From Dehalococcoidia bacterium (lineage in GTDB: Bacteria > Chloroflexota > Dehalococcoidia > SZUA-161), in contig JACUUS010000139.1 in assembly GCA_014859215.1 (NCBI GenBank), forward strand, positions 1 through 5,961: 5,961 bases of DNA. The letters are read 5' to 3'. Shown here piece by piece: positions 1 to 5,961 of this stretch. How positions within the stretch are numbered: position 1 is the stretch's first letter; each line of letters starts with the position of its first letter. The notes beneath the pieces were generated by a model, which worked only from the letters and a program-made list of their open reading frames with translations, was not told the origin of the DNA and did no database searches. The position numbers were made by a program, and so were the translations under genes.

Positions 1-1573
1 TTTGTCCTCCAGCTATGACCTCCACCTCCTGGGCGGGGTAGCTTTTCCGGATGGATTCAGCCAGCTTTTCGGCCTCATTACTGTCCGCATCAGCCCCATA
101 GTAGACTGTCAGGAGCCCACCCTGCTCAAAATGCACTTTGCGCAGCATCCTGAGGACTGCCTGGGCCACACTGTCATCGGCTGCGACCAACCTGCCATCC
201 AGGAAAGCGATAGCCTGGCCTTCTCTAATGACCATGCCGTCAAGGCTCATGGATCTGACTGCCCGTGTAATCTCCCCGCTCCGAACAGCCGAGATGGCTT
301 TTTCCATTTGAGCGACGTTGGCCTTCAGATCGGCATCCTGATTGAATGCGAGCAAAGCAGTCACGCCCTGAGGGATGGTGGTTGTCGGCACAATTTGCAC
401 ATCCTTCTCCGTCAGCGGGGGAACCTGGCGCGCCGCATGCAGGATGTTCGGATTATTGGGCAGGAGGATGACCTGGTTAGCGGGAACGAGCTCAACCGCC
501 TGGAGCAGGTCCTGTACACTCGGGTTCATCGTCTCGCCGCCGTGCACGACCCGGTTTGCGCCGATGCTGTATAGCACTTCGATCAGCCCGTCCCCGTGCG
601 CCACAGCCACGGTTGCGATGCTTGATGCAGGACTCTCCGGTCTGGCTACGACGAAGTCCCGGTGCTGCTCGTCCATGTTGTCGACCTTGATTTGCCGCAG
701 AGTGCCCAGTGAGGTGGCGAAGCTCAGAACGGCTCCGGGGTCAAGGGTATGTATATGGACCCTGATCCTGGATTCATCTCCGACAACGAGGACCGAGTCG
801 CCGATAACGTTGAGTTTCCTCCGGACGGCATCAATATCTAACTTGCTTCCCTCCAGAAGGAACTCAGTGCAGTAGCCGTATCCGACCTCTGTGGTGTCTA
901 TAGAGCCCGTAATCTCGACCTCTTGCGGACCGCATTCGCTGTCTTCGTCCTGACCGAGAAGGTATCGTAATGCGCCCTCGAGAATCACGTACAGGCCCTG
1001 TCCGCCGGCGTCAACCACGCCCGCCTGCCTGAGTACGGGAAGCAGGGTGGGGGTCTTTTCCACAGAGACCCTTGCCTGTTCGACCATGGCCTTCACCGCT
1101 GCCAGGATGTCGTCCGGGCTGGATTCACTGCTCTTGTCGGCCGACTCCGCAACCTCGCGGATGACTGTGAGTATAGTGCCTTCCACCGGTTTGCTCATGC
1201 CCCTGTAAGCCAGGTCCACCGACTTGCGCAGGGCTTCCGCGAGATCGCGACTCCTGAAGGTATCCTTCCCTTCGCACCCGCTGGCCAAACCTCGCAGTAT
1301 CTGGGAGAGAATGACGCCGCTGTTACCCCGGGCTCCCATGAGCGAACCCTTCGCCATGGCCTGCGTGACTGACGCGGCGCTGGTATCGCCCGACCGGGTA
1401 GCTTCGTCCATGGCCGCTCTCATAGTGAGCAGCATATTTATGCCGGTATCTCCATCGGGCACGGGGAACACGTTGAGGGAGTTAATGTATCGTGCACTGC
1501 GCTCTAACCAGCGGGTTGCCGCCCGGAACATCTGCCGAACATCCCTCCCGCTGAGGGACGTTATCTCGCCCAC
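1..1573 (-). CDS. fakA: Fatty acid kinase subunit FakA (DAK2/DhaL-domain, YloV family), 3' end outside window
   Basis: With a fatty-acid-binding FakB (DegV family) partner, FakA phosphorylates exogenous fatty acids to acyl-phosphates for phospholipid synthesis in the cytoplasm. I translated 524 residues with no stop before the left edge. The N-terminal DAK2/DhaL kinase domain (about 1-205) has NVFPVPDGDTGINM at 34-47, whose aspartates D40 and D42 bind Mg-ATP in the family, and GARGNSGVILSQ at 80-91. The middle domain keeps YCTEF (C235) and VHIHT (H273, H275), matching the Cys-His-His zinc site known from Staphylococcus FakA. A FakB-interacting C-terminal domain follows. The visible end, VEVIAGGQ, normally lies about 10-15 residues before the C-terminus, so little is missing. 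The start is GTG: upstream in frame there is no other start codon before a TAG. No fakB is visible nearby. DhaL of dihydroxyacetone kinase is a relative, but it is much shorter and lacks the extra domains. Confidence 0.93.
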   Translation of the reverse strand, partial: MGEITSLSGRDVRQMFRAATRWLERSARYINSLNVFPVPDGDTGINMLLTMRAAMDEATRSGDTSAASVTQAMAKGSLMGARGNSGVILSQILRGLASGCEGKDTFRSRDLAEALRKSVDLAYRGMSKPVEGTILTVIREVAESADKSSESSPDDILAAVKAMVEQARVSVEKTPTLLPVLRQAGVVDAGGQGLYVILEGALRYLLGQDEDSECGPQEVEITGSIDTTEVGYGYCTEFLLEGSKLDIDAVRRKLNVIGDSVLVVGDESRIRVHIHTLDPGAVLSFATSLGTLRQIKVDNMDEQHRDFVVARPESPASSIATVAVAHGDGLIEVLYSIGANRVVHGGETMNPSVQDLLQAVELVPANQVILLPNNPNILHAARQVPPLTEKDVQIVPTTTIPQGVTALLAFNQDADLKANVAQMEKAISAVRSGEITRAVRSMSLDGMVIREGQAIAFLDGRLVAADDSVAQAVLRMLRKVHFEQGGLLTVYYGADADSNEAEKLAESIRKSYPAQEVEVIAGGQ

Positions 1574-1582
1574 GGCCCCATT

Positions 1583-1587
1583 CTCCT
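1583..1587 (-). promoter_or_regulatory. Ribosome binding site deciding the fakA GTG start
   Basis: AGGAG on the minus strand lies 9 nt before the GTG at 1573-1571. A nearer ATG at 1581-1579 is only 1 nt from this site, is out of frame, and reaches TAA after six codons. The GTG is therefore the start. Confidence 0.7.
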
Positions 1588-1631
1588 GAACAGTCGGTCT
1601 CTCCTTATCCGGGGGTTGGCCCGCAACCTAC

Positions 1632-1660
1632 TTGCAAGAGTGAAGTTGTTATGCTATTCT
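1632..1660 (+). promoter_or_regulatory. Predicted extended -10 promoter for rpmB
   Basis: TTGCAA (1632-1637) and TATTCT (1655-1660) are 17 nt apart. The -10 is preceded by TGC (1652-1654), the extended -10 motif, which can offset the weak hexamers (four of six matches each). The start point would be near 1667, leaving a leader of about 43 nt. The element lies downstream of the predicted fakA start point, so the two promoters are interlocked. Confidence 0.5.
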
Positions 1661-1668
1661 TTAGGTTG

Positions 1669-1683
1669 AATTCTACAGGAATT
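1669..1683. repeat. Short inverted repeat between rpmB and fakA
   Basis: AATTC (1669-1673) and GAATT (1679-1683) form a perfect 5-bp dyad around a 5-nt spacer. It covers the predicted fakA -10 box and the first bases of the rpmB leader, where a repressor could affect both genes. The arms are short and AT-rich, so chance is a real alternative. It does not match an operator I recognise. Confidence 0.25.
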
Positions 1684-1698
1684 GCATGCTTTAGTCAA
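1670..1698 (-). promoter_or_regulatory. Predicted sigma-70-type promoter for fakA
   Basis: On the minus strand, TTGACT (1698-1693) and TAGAAT (1675-1670) are separated by exactly 17 nt. Each matches its consensus hexamer at five of six positions. Transcription would begin near 1663, giving a leader of about 90 nt before the GTG. The -35 box overlaps the rpmB Shine-Dalgarno, and the whole element would lie in the rpmB 5' leader. This is prediction from hexamers only. Confidence 0.6.
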
Positions 1699-1703
1699 AG
1701 GAG
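1697..1703 (+). promoter_or_regulatory. Strong ribosome binding site for the rpmB TTG start
   Basis: AAAGGAG sits 6 nt before the TTG at 1710. This near-consensus site at ideal spacing is the main reason to accept a TTG start for a ribosomal protein gene. Confidence 0.8.
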
Positions 1704-1709
1704 ACGCTG

Positions 1710-1892
1710 TTGAGATGTGAGTTATGCGGGAAAGGGACACAGTTCGGGCACAGCGTGTCCCACTCCAAGCGCCATACCAAGCGGGAATGGGCGCCTAACC
1801 TGCGAACGAAGACCGTGGAAAGCAATGGCCGGAAGAAGCGGATGACTATTTGTACCAGGTGCCTGCGAACTCAGCACAAGGTTACCGGCTGA
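1710..1892 (+). CDS. rpmB: 50S ribosomal protein L28, four-cysteine (zinc-ribbon) form
   Basis: L28 is a small basic protein of the large ribosomal subunit that binds 23S rRNA. The 60-residue product starts MRCELCGKG and has the L28 core GHSVSHSKRHTKREWAPN (13-30), followed by a lysine/arginine-rich hairpin. It carries two CxxC pairs, C3/C6 and C48/C51, the arrangement of the zinc-binding (C+) version. Many bacteria have a C-minus version. The start is TTG with a strong Shine-Dalgarno. The gene is alone on the plus strand, divergent from fakA by 136 bp and convergent with rpe, whose stop lies 16 bp away. The usual length is about 60-78 residues, so this is a short but complete form. The family call is very secure; zinc binding is inferred from the cysteines. 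Confidence 0.97.
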   Translation: MRCELCGKGTQFGHSVSHSKRHTKREWAPNLRTKTVESNGRKKRMTICTRCLRTQHKVTG

Positions 1893-1908
1893 ACCAGCCA
1901 TAAACCCT

Positions 1909-2580
1909 CTAGAGTCCGCGTAGAGCCTCTCTGATCCTTCCAATAGCCTGGACGACTGTTTCCCTCTGGTTGAATACGGCTGCGCCTGCCACGAGCACCA
2001 CAGCGCCTGCACGGGCCACCTGCGGTGCAAGCCCGGCGTTTATTCCGCCGTCGACCTCGAGTTCCGCCGCGAGCCCTTGTTCGTCAAGCCGCTGCCTGAG
2101 GCGGGCTATCTTCCCCACTGAACTTTCGATGAACTTCTGACCGCCGAATCCGGGGTTGACCGACATTATCAATGCCAGGTCCAGGTACGGCAAGACCTCG
2201 TCCAGGGCCGAGAGAGGAGTGCCCGGATTCAGCGATACCCCTGCCCTGCTTCCGGTTTCCTTGATCGATTCGATCACCCTGTGCAGGTGCGGGCAGGCTT
2301 CGGCGTGCACGGTAATGATGTCCGCTCCGGCCTCCGCGAACTGCCGTATGTACTTCTCGGGCGATTCAATCATCAGGTGGACATCCAGAGGCAACGCTGT
2401 GCGCGAACGCATTGCGGCAACTACCGGCGGACCGATGGTGATGTTGGGGACGAAATGACCGTCCATTACGTCCACATGTATGTAGTCCGCGCCTGCGTCC
2501 GCAGCCTCGGCCACCTGTTCCCCAAGCCTGCCGAAATCAGCGGACAGTATGGACGGCGCGATCTTAACCCTGTTTTTCAT
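1909..2580 (-). CDS. rpe: Ribulose-phosphate 3-epimerase
   Basis: This cytoplasmic TIM-barrel enzyme interconverts D-ribulose 5-phosphate and D-xylulose 5-phosphate in the pentose phosphate or Calvin pathways. At 223 residues it is the normal family length. Motifs appear in order: IAPSILSADF (7-16), HVDVMDGHFVPN (35-46), DVHLM (66-70), VNPGFGGQKF (141-150) and EVDGGIN (175-181). By family knowledge D37 and D177 are the acid-base pair, and H35 and H68 help bind the metal. All are present. It starts with ATG inside the last codons of argH (17-nt overlap) and has only a poor Shine-Dalgarno, so translation is probably coupled to argH. It is the last gene of the argD-argG-argH-rpe unit. The related D-allulose-6-phosphate 3-epimerase shares this fold, but the motifs and the genomic context fit rpe. 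Confidence 0.96.
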   Translation of the reverse strand: MKNRVKIAPSILSADFGRLGEQVAEAADAGADYIHVDVMDGHFVPNITIGPPVVAAMRSRTALPLDVHLMIESPEKYIRQFAEAGADIITVHAEACPHLHRVIESIKETGSRAGVSLNPGTPLSALDEVLPYLDLALIMSVNPGFGGQKFIESSVGKIARLRQRLDEQGLAAELEVDGGINAGLAPQVARAGAVVLVAGAAVFNQRETVVQAIGRIREALRGL

Positions 2581-3940
2581 CCAGCTTCTGCCTGGCTGCC
2601 GCCAGGGCCCTCTCTACCTGCTGCGGGCTGGTGCCGCCGTGCGAGCTTCGCGTCTCCACGGAGGTCTCCAGCGTGATAGCTTTGACGTCGTTATCGAAAA
2701 CAGGACTGAATCTCCTGTAATCGGAGAGCTCGATGTTCCGCAGGGACTGCCCTATTCCTATGGCATAGCGTACGAGGCTGCCGACTATGCTGTGCGCCTG
2801 ACGAAAGGGGATGCCTTTCCCCACCAGGTAATCGGCGACGTCTGTGGCCAGAGTGTAGTTCTCTTCCGCCGCGCGCCGGGTGTTGTCCTCCTTGATACGC
2901 AGTCCTGACAGCATGGCTGCGAAGACTTCGAGGGTGGCAAGCAGGGTGTCGACTGTGTCAAAAAGGCCTTCTTTGTCCTCCTGGAGGTCCCGATTATACG
3001 AGAGCGGCAGGGCTTTCAACATCGTGAGGGCGGCCATGAGATGCCCGTATGTCCTGCCGGTCCGGGCGCGTGCGAGTTCCGCCACATCCGGGTTCTTCTT
3101 CTGAGGCATTATGCTGGAGCCCGTGGCGAAGGAGTCGTCGAGTTCGACGAAGTCGAATTCCGCCGTTGTCCACAGGACTATCTCCTCTGCAAGGCGGGAA
3201 ATGTGCATCATGGCGAGGCTGGCCGCCGAAAGGTAGTCCAGGACGAAATCGCGATCGGATACGGCGTCCAGGCTGTTGCCGCTGATCCTGCTGAAATTGA
3301 GTTCTCTTGCCACGAATTCCCTGTCAATCGGATAGGGGACTCCGGCCAGTGCCCCGCTCCCGAGGGGAAGCACGTCTGTCCTCTCCAACGCTTCCCCGAA
3401 GCGCTCAAGGTCACGCTGGAACATTTCGAAATACGCCAGGCAGTGGTGTGCGAACAGGATCGGCTGTGCTTTCTGAAGGTGTGTGTAACCGGGCATAACG
3501 ACGCTCTTGTTAGCCTCGGCAAGCTCGAGAAGGGCATGCTGCAGTCCTTTGATGGCGGCTATGGTGTTGTATATGGCATCCTTCGTGAACAGCCTCAAGT
3601 CAAGGGCTACCTGGTCATTCCTGGAGCGCGCCGTGTGCAGCTTTGCCCCGGTTTCCCCGAGTCTCTCTGTAAGGCAGGCCTCAATGTTCATGTGGATGTC
3701 TTCCAGATCGTCATTGAAGTCGAACTCACCGTTCTCGATCTCTTGCTGTATCGAGAGCAGGGCCTCAATAATCTGCTCAGCTTCTTCCGTGGAGATGATT
3801 CCCTGCCTGCCCAGCATGCGGGCGTGAGCTATGGACCCGGCGATATCGTACTTGTACAGACGCCGGTCGCAGGGCAAGGAGACCGTGTAGTCCCTCACCA
3901 GTCTGTCCATGGCCTTGTTGAAGCGGCTTCTCAGGGTCAC
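2564..3940 (-). CDS. argH: Argininosuccinate lyase
   Basis: ArgH cleaves argininosuccinate to arginine and fumarate, the last step of arginine synthesis. It works as a cytoplasmic homotetramer. The 458-residue product is full length for the fumarase/aspartase superfamily. It shows DIHMNIEACL (81-90), HTARSRNDQ (102-110), GYTHLQKAQP (151-160; H154 belongs to the active site), NSLDAVSDRDF (222-232) and the superfamily signature GSSIMPQKKNPD (274-285), whose flexible loop carries the catalytic serine (S275 or S276). The GTG start overlaps the argG stop as GTGA, which suggests coupled translation; the Shine-Dalgarno is weak. One oddity is the N-terminus: TLRSRF stands where many family members have LWGGRF. 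This may be lineage-specific, because all catalytic motifs are intact. Confidence 0.97.
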   Translation of the reverse strand: MTLRSRFNKAMDRLVRDYTVSLPCDRRLYKYDIAGSIAHARMLGRQGIISTEEAEQIIEALLSIQQEIENGEFDFNDDLEDIHMNIEACLTERLGETGAKLHTARSRNDQVALDLRLFTKDAIYNTIAAIKGLQHALLELAEANKSVVMPGYTHLQKAQPILFAHHCLAYFEMFQRDLERFGEALERTDVLPLGSGALAGVPYPIDREFVARELNFSRISGNSLDAVSDRDFVLDYLSAASLAMMHISRLAEEIVLWTTAEFDFVELDDSFATGSSIMPQKKNPDVAELARARTGRTYGHLMAALTMLKALPLSYNRDLQEDKEGLFDTVDTLLATLEVFAAMLSGLRIKEDNTRRAAEENYTLATDVADYLVGKGIPFRQAHSIVGSLVRYAIGIGQSLRNIELSDYRRFSPVFDNDVKAITLETSVETRSSHGGTSPQQVERALAAARQKLDEKQG

Positions 3941-5142
3941 TGGTCTTCTTCCATTCCCTGGGCCTGCGCCTGCGTCCTTACCGGAAGGCCGAAAATCTGA
4001 ATGAAGCCAACCGCTGCGCTCTGGTCGAACTGGTCTTCCTTATCATATGTAGCGAGCTTGTAGCTGTACAGCGACTCGGGGGACTTGCGACCGACTACCG
4101 TCGATCGCCCCTTGAGGAGCTTGACCCTCACCACGCCGTTGACGTGGCGCTGCGTATGCGCTACGTATGCGGCCAGATCCTGCCGCAGGCCGGAGAACCA
4201 CAGGCCGTTATATATGAGGTCCGCGTATTCCAGCGCTACTCTCTGCTTGAAACGCAACTGGTCCTTCGAGAGGGTGAGCTGTTCGAGAGCCAGGTGCGCG
4301 GAAAGAAGCACGGTGGCAGCCGGCGATTCGTAGATTTCCCTGGACTTGATGCCCACCAGTCTGTTCTCCACGTGGTCGACCCTGCCGACGCCGTGCAAGC
4401 CCGCCAGGAGATTGAGCTTCTCGACAAGCTCGCGCCCGCTCATCTTTTTCCCGTCAAGGCCGCCGGGGACTCCCCGCTCAAAGCTTATCTCGACATAAGC
4501 CGGCTCATCCGGCGTGTCCTTGGCGGCCCTGGTCCAGGTATATATCTCTTCAGGAGGCTCCGCCCATGGATCCTCCAGTATGCCGCATTCGATACTCTTT
4601 CCCCAGAGGTTCTCGTCGATCGAATAGGGACTGGCCACGGTTACGGGAACGGGGATACCATTTCGCCGCGCGTACTCTATCGTCTCCTCCCTGGTCATGC
4701 CCCACTCGCGCGCGGGCGCGATTACCTTGAGCTGGGGCGCGAGGGCCGCCACGCTTACATCGAACCTGACCTGGTCGTTGCCCTTGCCGGTACATCCATG
4801 AGCGACCGCTGTTGCTCCTTCCCTGAGCGCCACTTCTACCTGGAGTTTCGCTATGAGCGGGCGCGCCAATGCGGTGGCCAGCGTGTACTGGCCTTCATAG
4901 ATTACGTCCGCCTGGAGGGCGGGGAAGACGTAGTCATTTATGAACATCTCCCTGGCATCCACGATCAGGGCCTTGACGGCCCCGACCTTGAGGGCCTTCT
5001 GCTTGATGGCCTCATACTCCTTCTCGGCTCCCAGGTCGATGCTGAGGGCGATTACGTCCATACTGTATTTCTCGGCGATCCACTTGATCGCCGCGGAGGT
5101 ATCGAGTCCCCCGCTGTATGCCAGAACTACCTTGTCCTTCAA
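3937..5142 (-). CDS. argG: Argininosuccinate synthase
   Basis: ArgG joins citrulline and aspartate using ATP, giving argininosuccinate, AMP and pyrophosphate; it is the substrate supplier for ArgH. The 401-residue product matches the roughly 400-residue standard form. The N-terminal PP-loop AYSGGLDTS (8-16) binds ATP. GCTGKGNDQVRF (116-127) and YSIDENLWG (173-181) line the citrulline/aspartate site, and GVGRVDHVENRLVGIKSREIYE falls at 251-272. The start must be TTG at 5142-5140: it follows an in-frame TAG directly and has GGAGG 7 nt upstream, and the protein begins MKDKVVLAYSGG as expected. It lies 29 nt after argD and overlaps argH by 4 nt. No truncation or missing motif is visible. Confidence 0.98.
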   Translation of the reverse strand: MKDKVVLAYSGGLDTSAAIKWIAEKYSMDVIALSIDLGAEKEYEAIKQKALKVGAVKALIVDAREMFINDYVFPALQADVIYEGQYTLATALARPLIAKLQVEVALREGATAVAHGCTGKGNDQVRFDVSVAALAPQLKVIAPAREWGMTREETIEYARRNGIPVPVTVASPYSIDENLWGKSIECGILEDPWAEPPEEIYTWTRAAKDTPDEPAYVEISFERGVPGGLDGKKMSGRELVEKLNLLAGLHGVGRVDHVENRLVGIKSREIYESPAATVLLSAHLALEQLTLSKDQLRFKQRVALEYADLIYNGLWFSGLRQDLAAYVAHTQRHVNGVVRVKLLKGRSTVVGRKSPESLYSYKLATYDKEDQFDQSAAVGFIQIFGLPVRTQAQAQGMEEDQ

Positions 5143-5149
5143 CTAAGTG

Positions 5150-5154
5150 CCTCC
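5150..5154 (-). promoter_or_regulatory. Ribosome binding site deciding the argG TTG start
   Basis: GGAGG on the minus strand lies 7 nt before TTG. An in-frame TAG (5145-5143) directly precedes the TTG, so no upstream start is possible. Confidence 0.8.
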
Positions 5155-5163
5155 ATGGTTCAA

Positions 5164-5183
5164 GAGGCCGTCTAGGCGGCCTC
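5164..5183 (-). other. GC-rich stem-loop at the argD-argG junction
   Basis: GAGGCCG and CGGCCTC are perfect 7-bp arms around a 6-nt loop that contains the argD TAG stop. In the minus-strand RNA two further G-U pairs (5184:5163 and 5185:5162) could lengthen the stem to 9 bp. No U-run follows, so it is not a standard intrinsic terminator. It ends just ahead of the argG Shine-Dalgarno at 5154. It could modulate read-through, mRNA processing or re-initiation; the role is inference. Confidence 0.5.
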
Positions 5184-5961
5184 CCTGAAATCTTTGTCAA
5201 TCTCACCCAGCACCGGCCGGAGGATGGAAATTGCCTCGTCTATGTCACCTGTGGTGATGTTGAGGGGCGGCATGAAGCGAACAGCGTTTGGCCTGACCGC
5301 ATTGAGCAGAAGGCCCCGCTCGAGGCAGGCACGCACGATCCTGTCAGCGATCTCGTCCTTGAACTGAACAGCCGCCAGGAGCCCCATTCCGCGGATCTGC
5401 ACAATCCATCTGAAAGATTCCCGCAGCTTCTCGAACTCGGTTCTCAGGTACCCGCCGCTTTCCATGACCCGCGCGGGCACTTCCTGGTCGATTATGAACT
5501 TGCAGACGGCGTAACCGGCGGCGCACGCCAGGGGGTTGCCCCCAAACGTGGAGCCGTGCTCGCCGGGAGCGAATACGGAGGCCTTGTCCTTTGCCAGGAA
5601 AGCCCCGATGGGGAAGCCTCCTCCGAGCCCCTTGCCGAGCGTGATTATATCGGGCTCGACGCCGAAGCGCTGGTACCCGAACAGCGCTCCGAGCCGCCCG
5701 ATCCCCGTCTGCACCTCGTCGAGGATGAGGAGCAGGCCTTTTTGATCGCACCATGACCGTACCTCAGCCAGGTAGCTATCGTTCGGAATATTTACACCGC
5801 CTTCGCCTTGTACCGGCTCGAGCATCACGGCGCAGGTCTCCCGATTGGTCGCTCTCTTGATCGCGCTCACGTTGTTGTATTCGACACTGGCGAACCCGTC
5901 TGGAAGCGGTATATAGGGTTCCTGGTATTTGGCCTGCCCGGTGGCTGCCACCATGGCCAGG
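5172..5961 (-). CDS. argD: Acetylornithine aminotransferase (class III PLP aminotransferase), 5' end outside window
   Basis: ArgD transaminates N-acetylglutamate semialdehyde with glutamate to N-acetylornithine, using PLP. The last 262 residues are visible; the family is about 395-400 long, so roughly 135 N-terminal residues lie beyond the right edge. Counting from the methionine at 5954, the motifs are EPVQGEGG (46-53), LILDEVQTGIGR (76-87; D79 contacts the PLP pyridine nitrogen), TLGKGLGGG (105-113; K108 is the Schiff-base lysine) and STFGGNPLACAA. RGMGLL and VRFMPPLNI follow near the C-terminus. That methionine is internal: the reading frame stays open to the edge, and LAMVAATGQ matches mid-protein ArgD sequence. 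It is the first visible gene of the arginine cluster. Some ArgD enzymes also act on N-succinyl-diaminopimelate, and ornithine or GABA aminotransferases are related. The argG-argH context supports argD. Confidence 0.94.
   Translation of the reverse strand, partial: LAMVAATGQAKYQEPYIPLPDGFASVEYNNVSAIKRATNRETCAVMLEPVQGEGGVNIPNDSYLAEVRSWCDQKGLLLILDEVQTGIGRLGALFGYQRFGVEPDIITLGKGLGGGFPIGAFLAKDKASVFAPGEHGSTFGGNPLACAAGYAVCKFIIDQEVPARVMESGGYLRTEFEKLRESFRWIVQIRGMGLLAAVQFKDEIADRIVRACLERGLLLNAVRPNAVRFMPPLNITTGDIDEAISILRPVLGEIDKDFREAA

Noticed and set aside
2..875. Plus-strand open frames opposite fakA
   Set aside because: The minus-strand translation gives an uninterrupted FakA with all family motifs, so these are shadows.
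1561..1581. ATG near the start of fakA as an alternative start or leader peptide
   Set aside because: It is out of frame, ends after six codons, and lies only 1 nt from the Shine-Dalgarno, too close for efficient initiation.
1887..1899. GGCTG-AAC-CAGCC hairpin as a terminator between rpmB and rpe
   Set aside because: The stem is 5 bp with a 3-nt loop and no T-run on either strand, so it is too weak to call.
1722..2030. Minus-strand 102-codon frame across rpmB and the end of rpe
   Set aside because: It overlaps two well-supported genes in the wrong strand or frame and encodes no recognisable motif.
3041..4000. 319-codon plus-strand open frame opposite argH
   Set aside because: It is antisense to intact argH, with no domain I recognise.
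5143..5171. Arginine operator, T-box or riboswitch ahead of argG
   Set aside because: The gap is only 29 bp and contains part of the stem-loop and the ribosome site; the main control region of the operon would be beyond the right edge.
4144..5175. 343-codon plus-strand open frame opposite argG
   Set aside because: It is exactly antisense to a complete, motif-rich argG, has no recognisable domain or ribosome site, and is the kind of shadow frame GC-rich coding sequence produces.
5118..5756. 212-codon plus-strand frame opposite argD
   Set aside because: It is antisense to argD, whose catalytic motifs are intact.

Overview
The window is an ordinary, tightly packed bacterial chromosome segment with six protein genes. 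Five lie on the minus strand and one, rpmB, on the plus strand. It is GC-rich, has almost no non-coding DNA, and uses GTG or TTG as start codon in four of the five genes whose start is visible. The four-cysteine L28, the FakA (YloV) fatty-acid kinase and the rpe / rpmB / fakA layout point to a Gram-positive-type lineage: Clostridia-like Firmicutes or Chloroflexota (Dehalococcoidia-like). I cannot decide between these from sequence alone. I see no mobile element, CRISPR array, RNA gene or foreign island.

Layout from the right edge, in the minus-strand direction of transcription: argD (acetylornithine aminotransferase; N-terminal third outside the window), 29 bp containing part of a GC-rich hairpin, argG (argininosuccinate synthase), a 4-nt GTGA overlap, argH (argininosuccinate lyase), a 17-nt overlap, and rpe (ribulose-phosphate 3-epimerase). 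The spacing says these four are one polycistronic unit. Its promoter lies beyond the right edge. ArgD makes N-acetylornithine, and ArgG and ArgH carry out the last two steps from citrulline to arginine. Rpe belongs to the pentose phosphate or Calvin routes and is not an arginine enzyme.

rpe converges on plus-strand rpmB (ribosomal protein L28, zinc-ribbon form) with 16 bp between the two stop codons. rpmB is in turn divergent from fakA, which runs off the left edge only about a dozen codons before its expected end. The 136-bp rpmB/fakA intergenic region holds two good sigma-70-type promoter candidates whose polymerase footprints would overlap. It is the most interesting regulatory stretch here.

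No stretch over 300 bases lacks a gene. I found no convincing undescribed system. The points worth checking are the interlocked promoters, the stem-loop enclosing the argD stop codon, the join of arginine genes to the conserved rpe-rpmB-fakA neighbourhood with no asp23/yloU gene, and the run of non-ATG starts.
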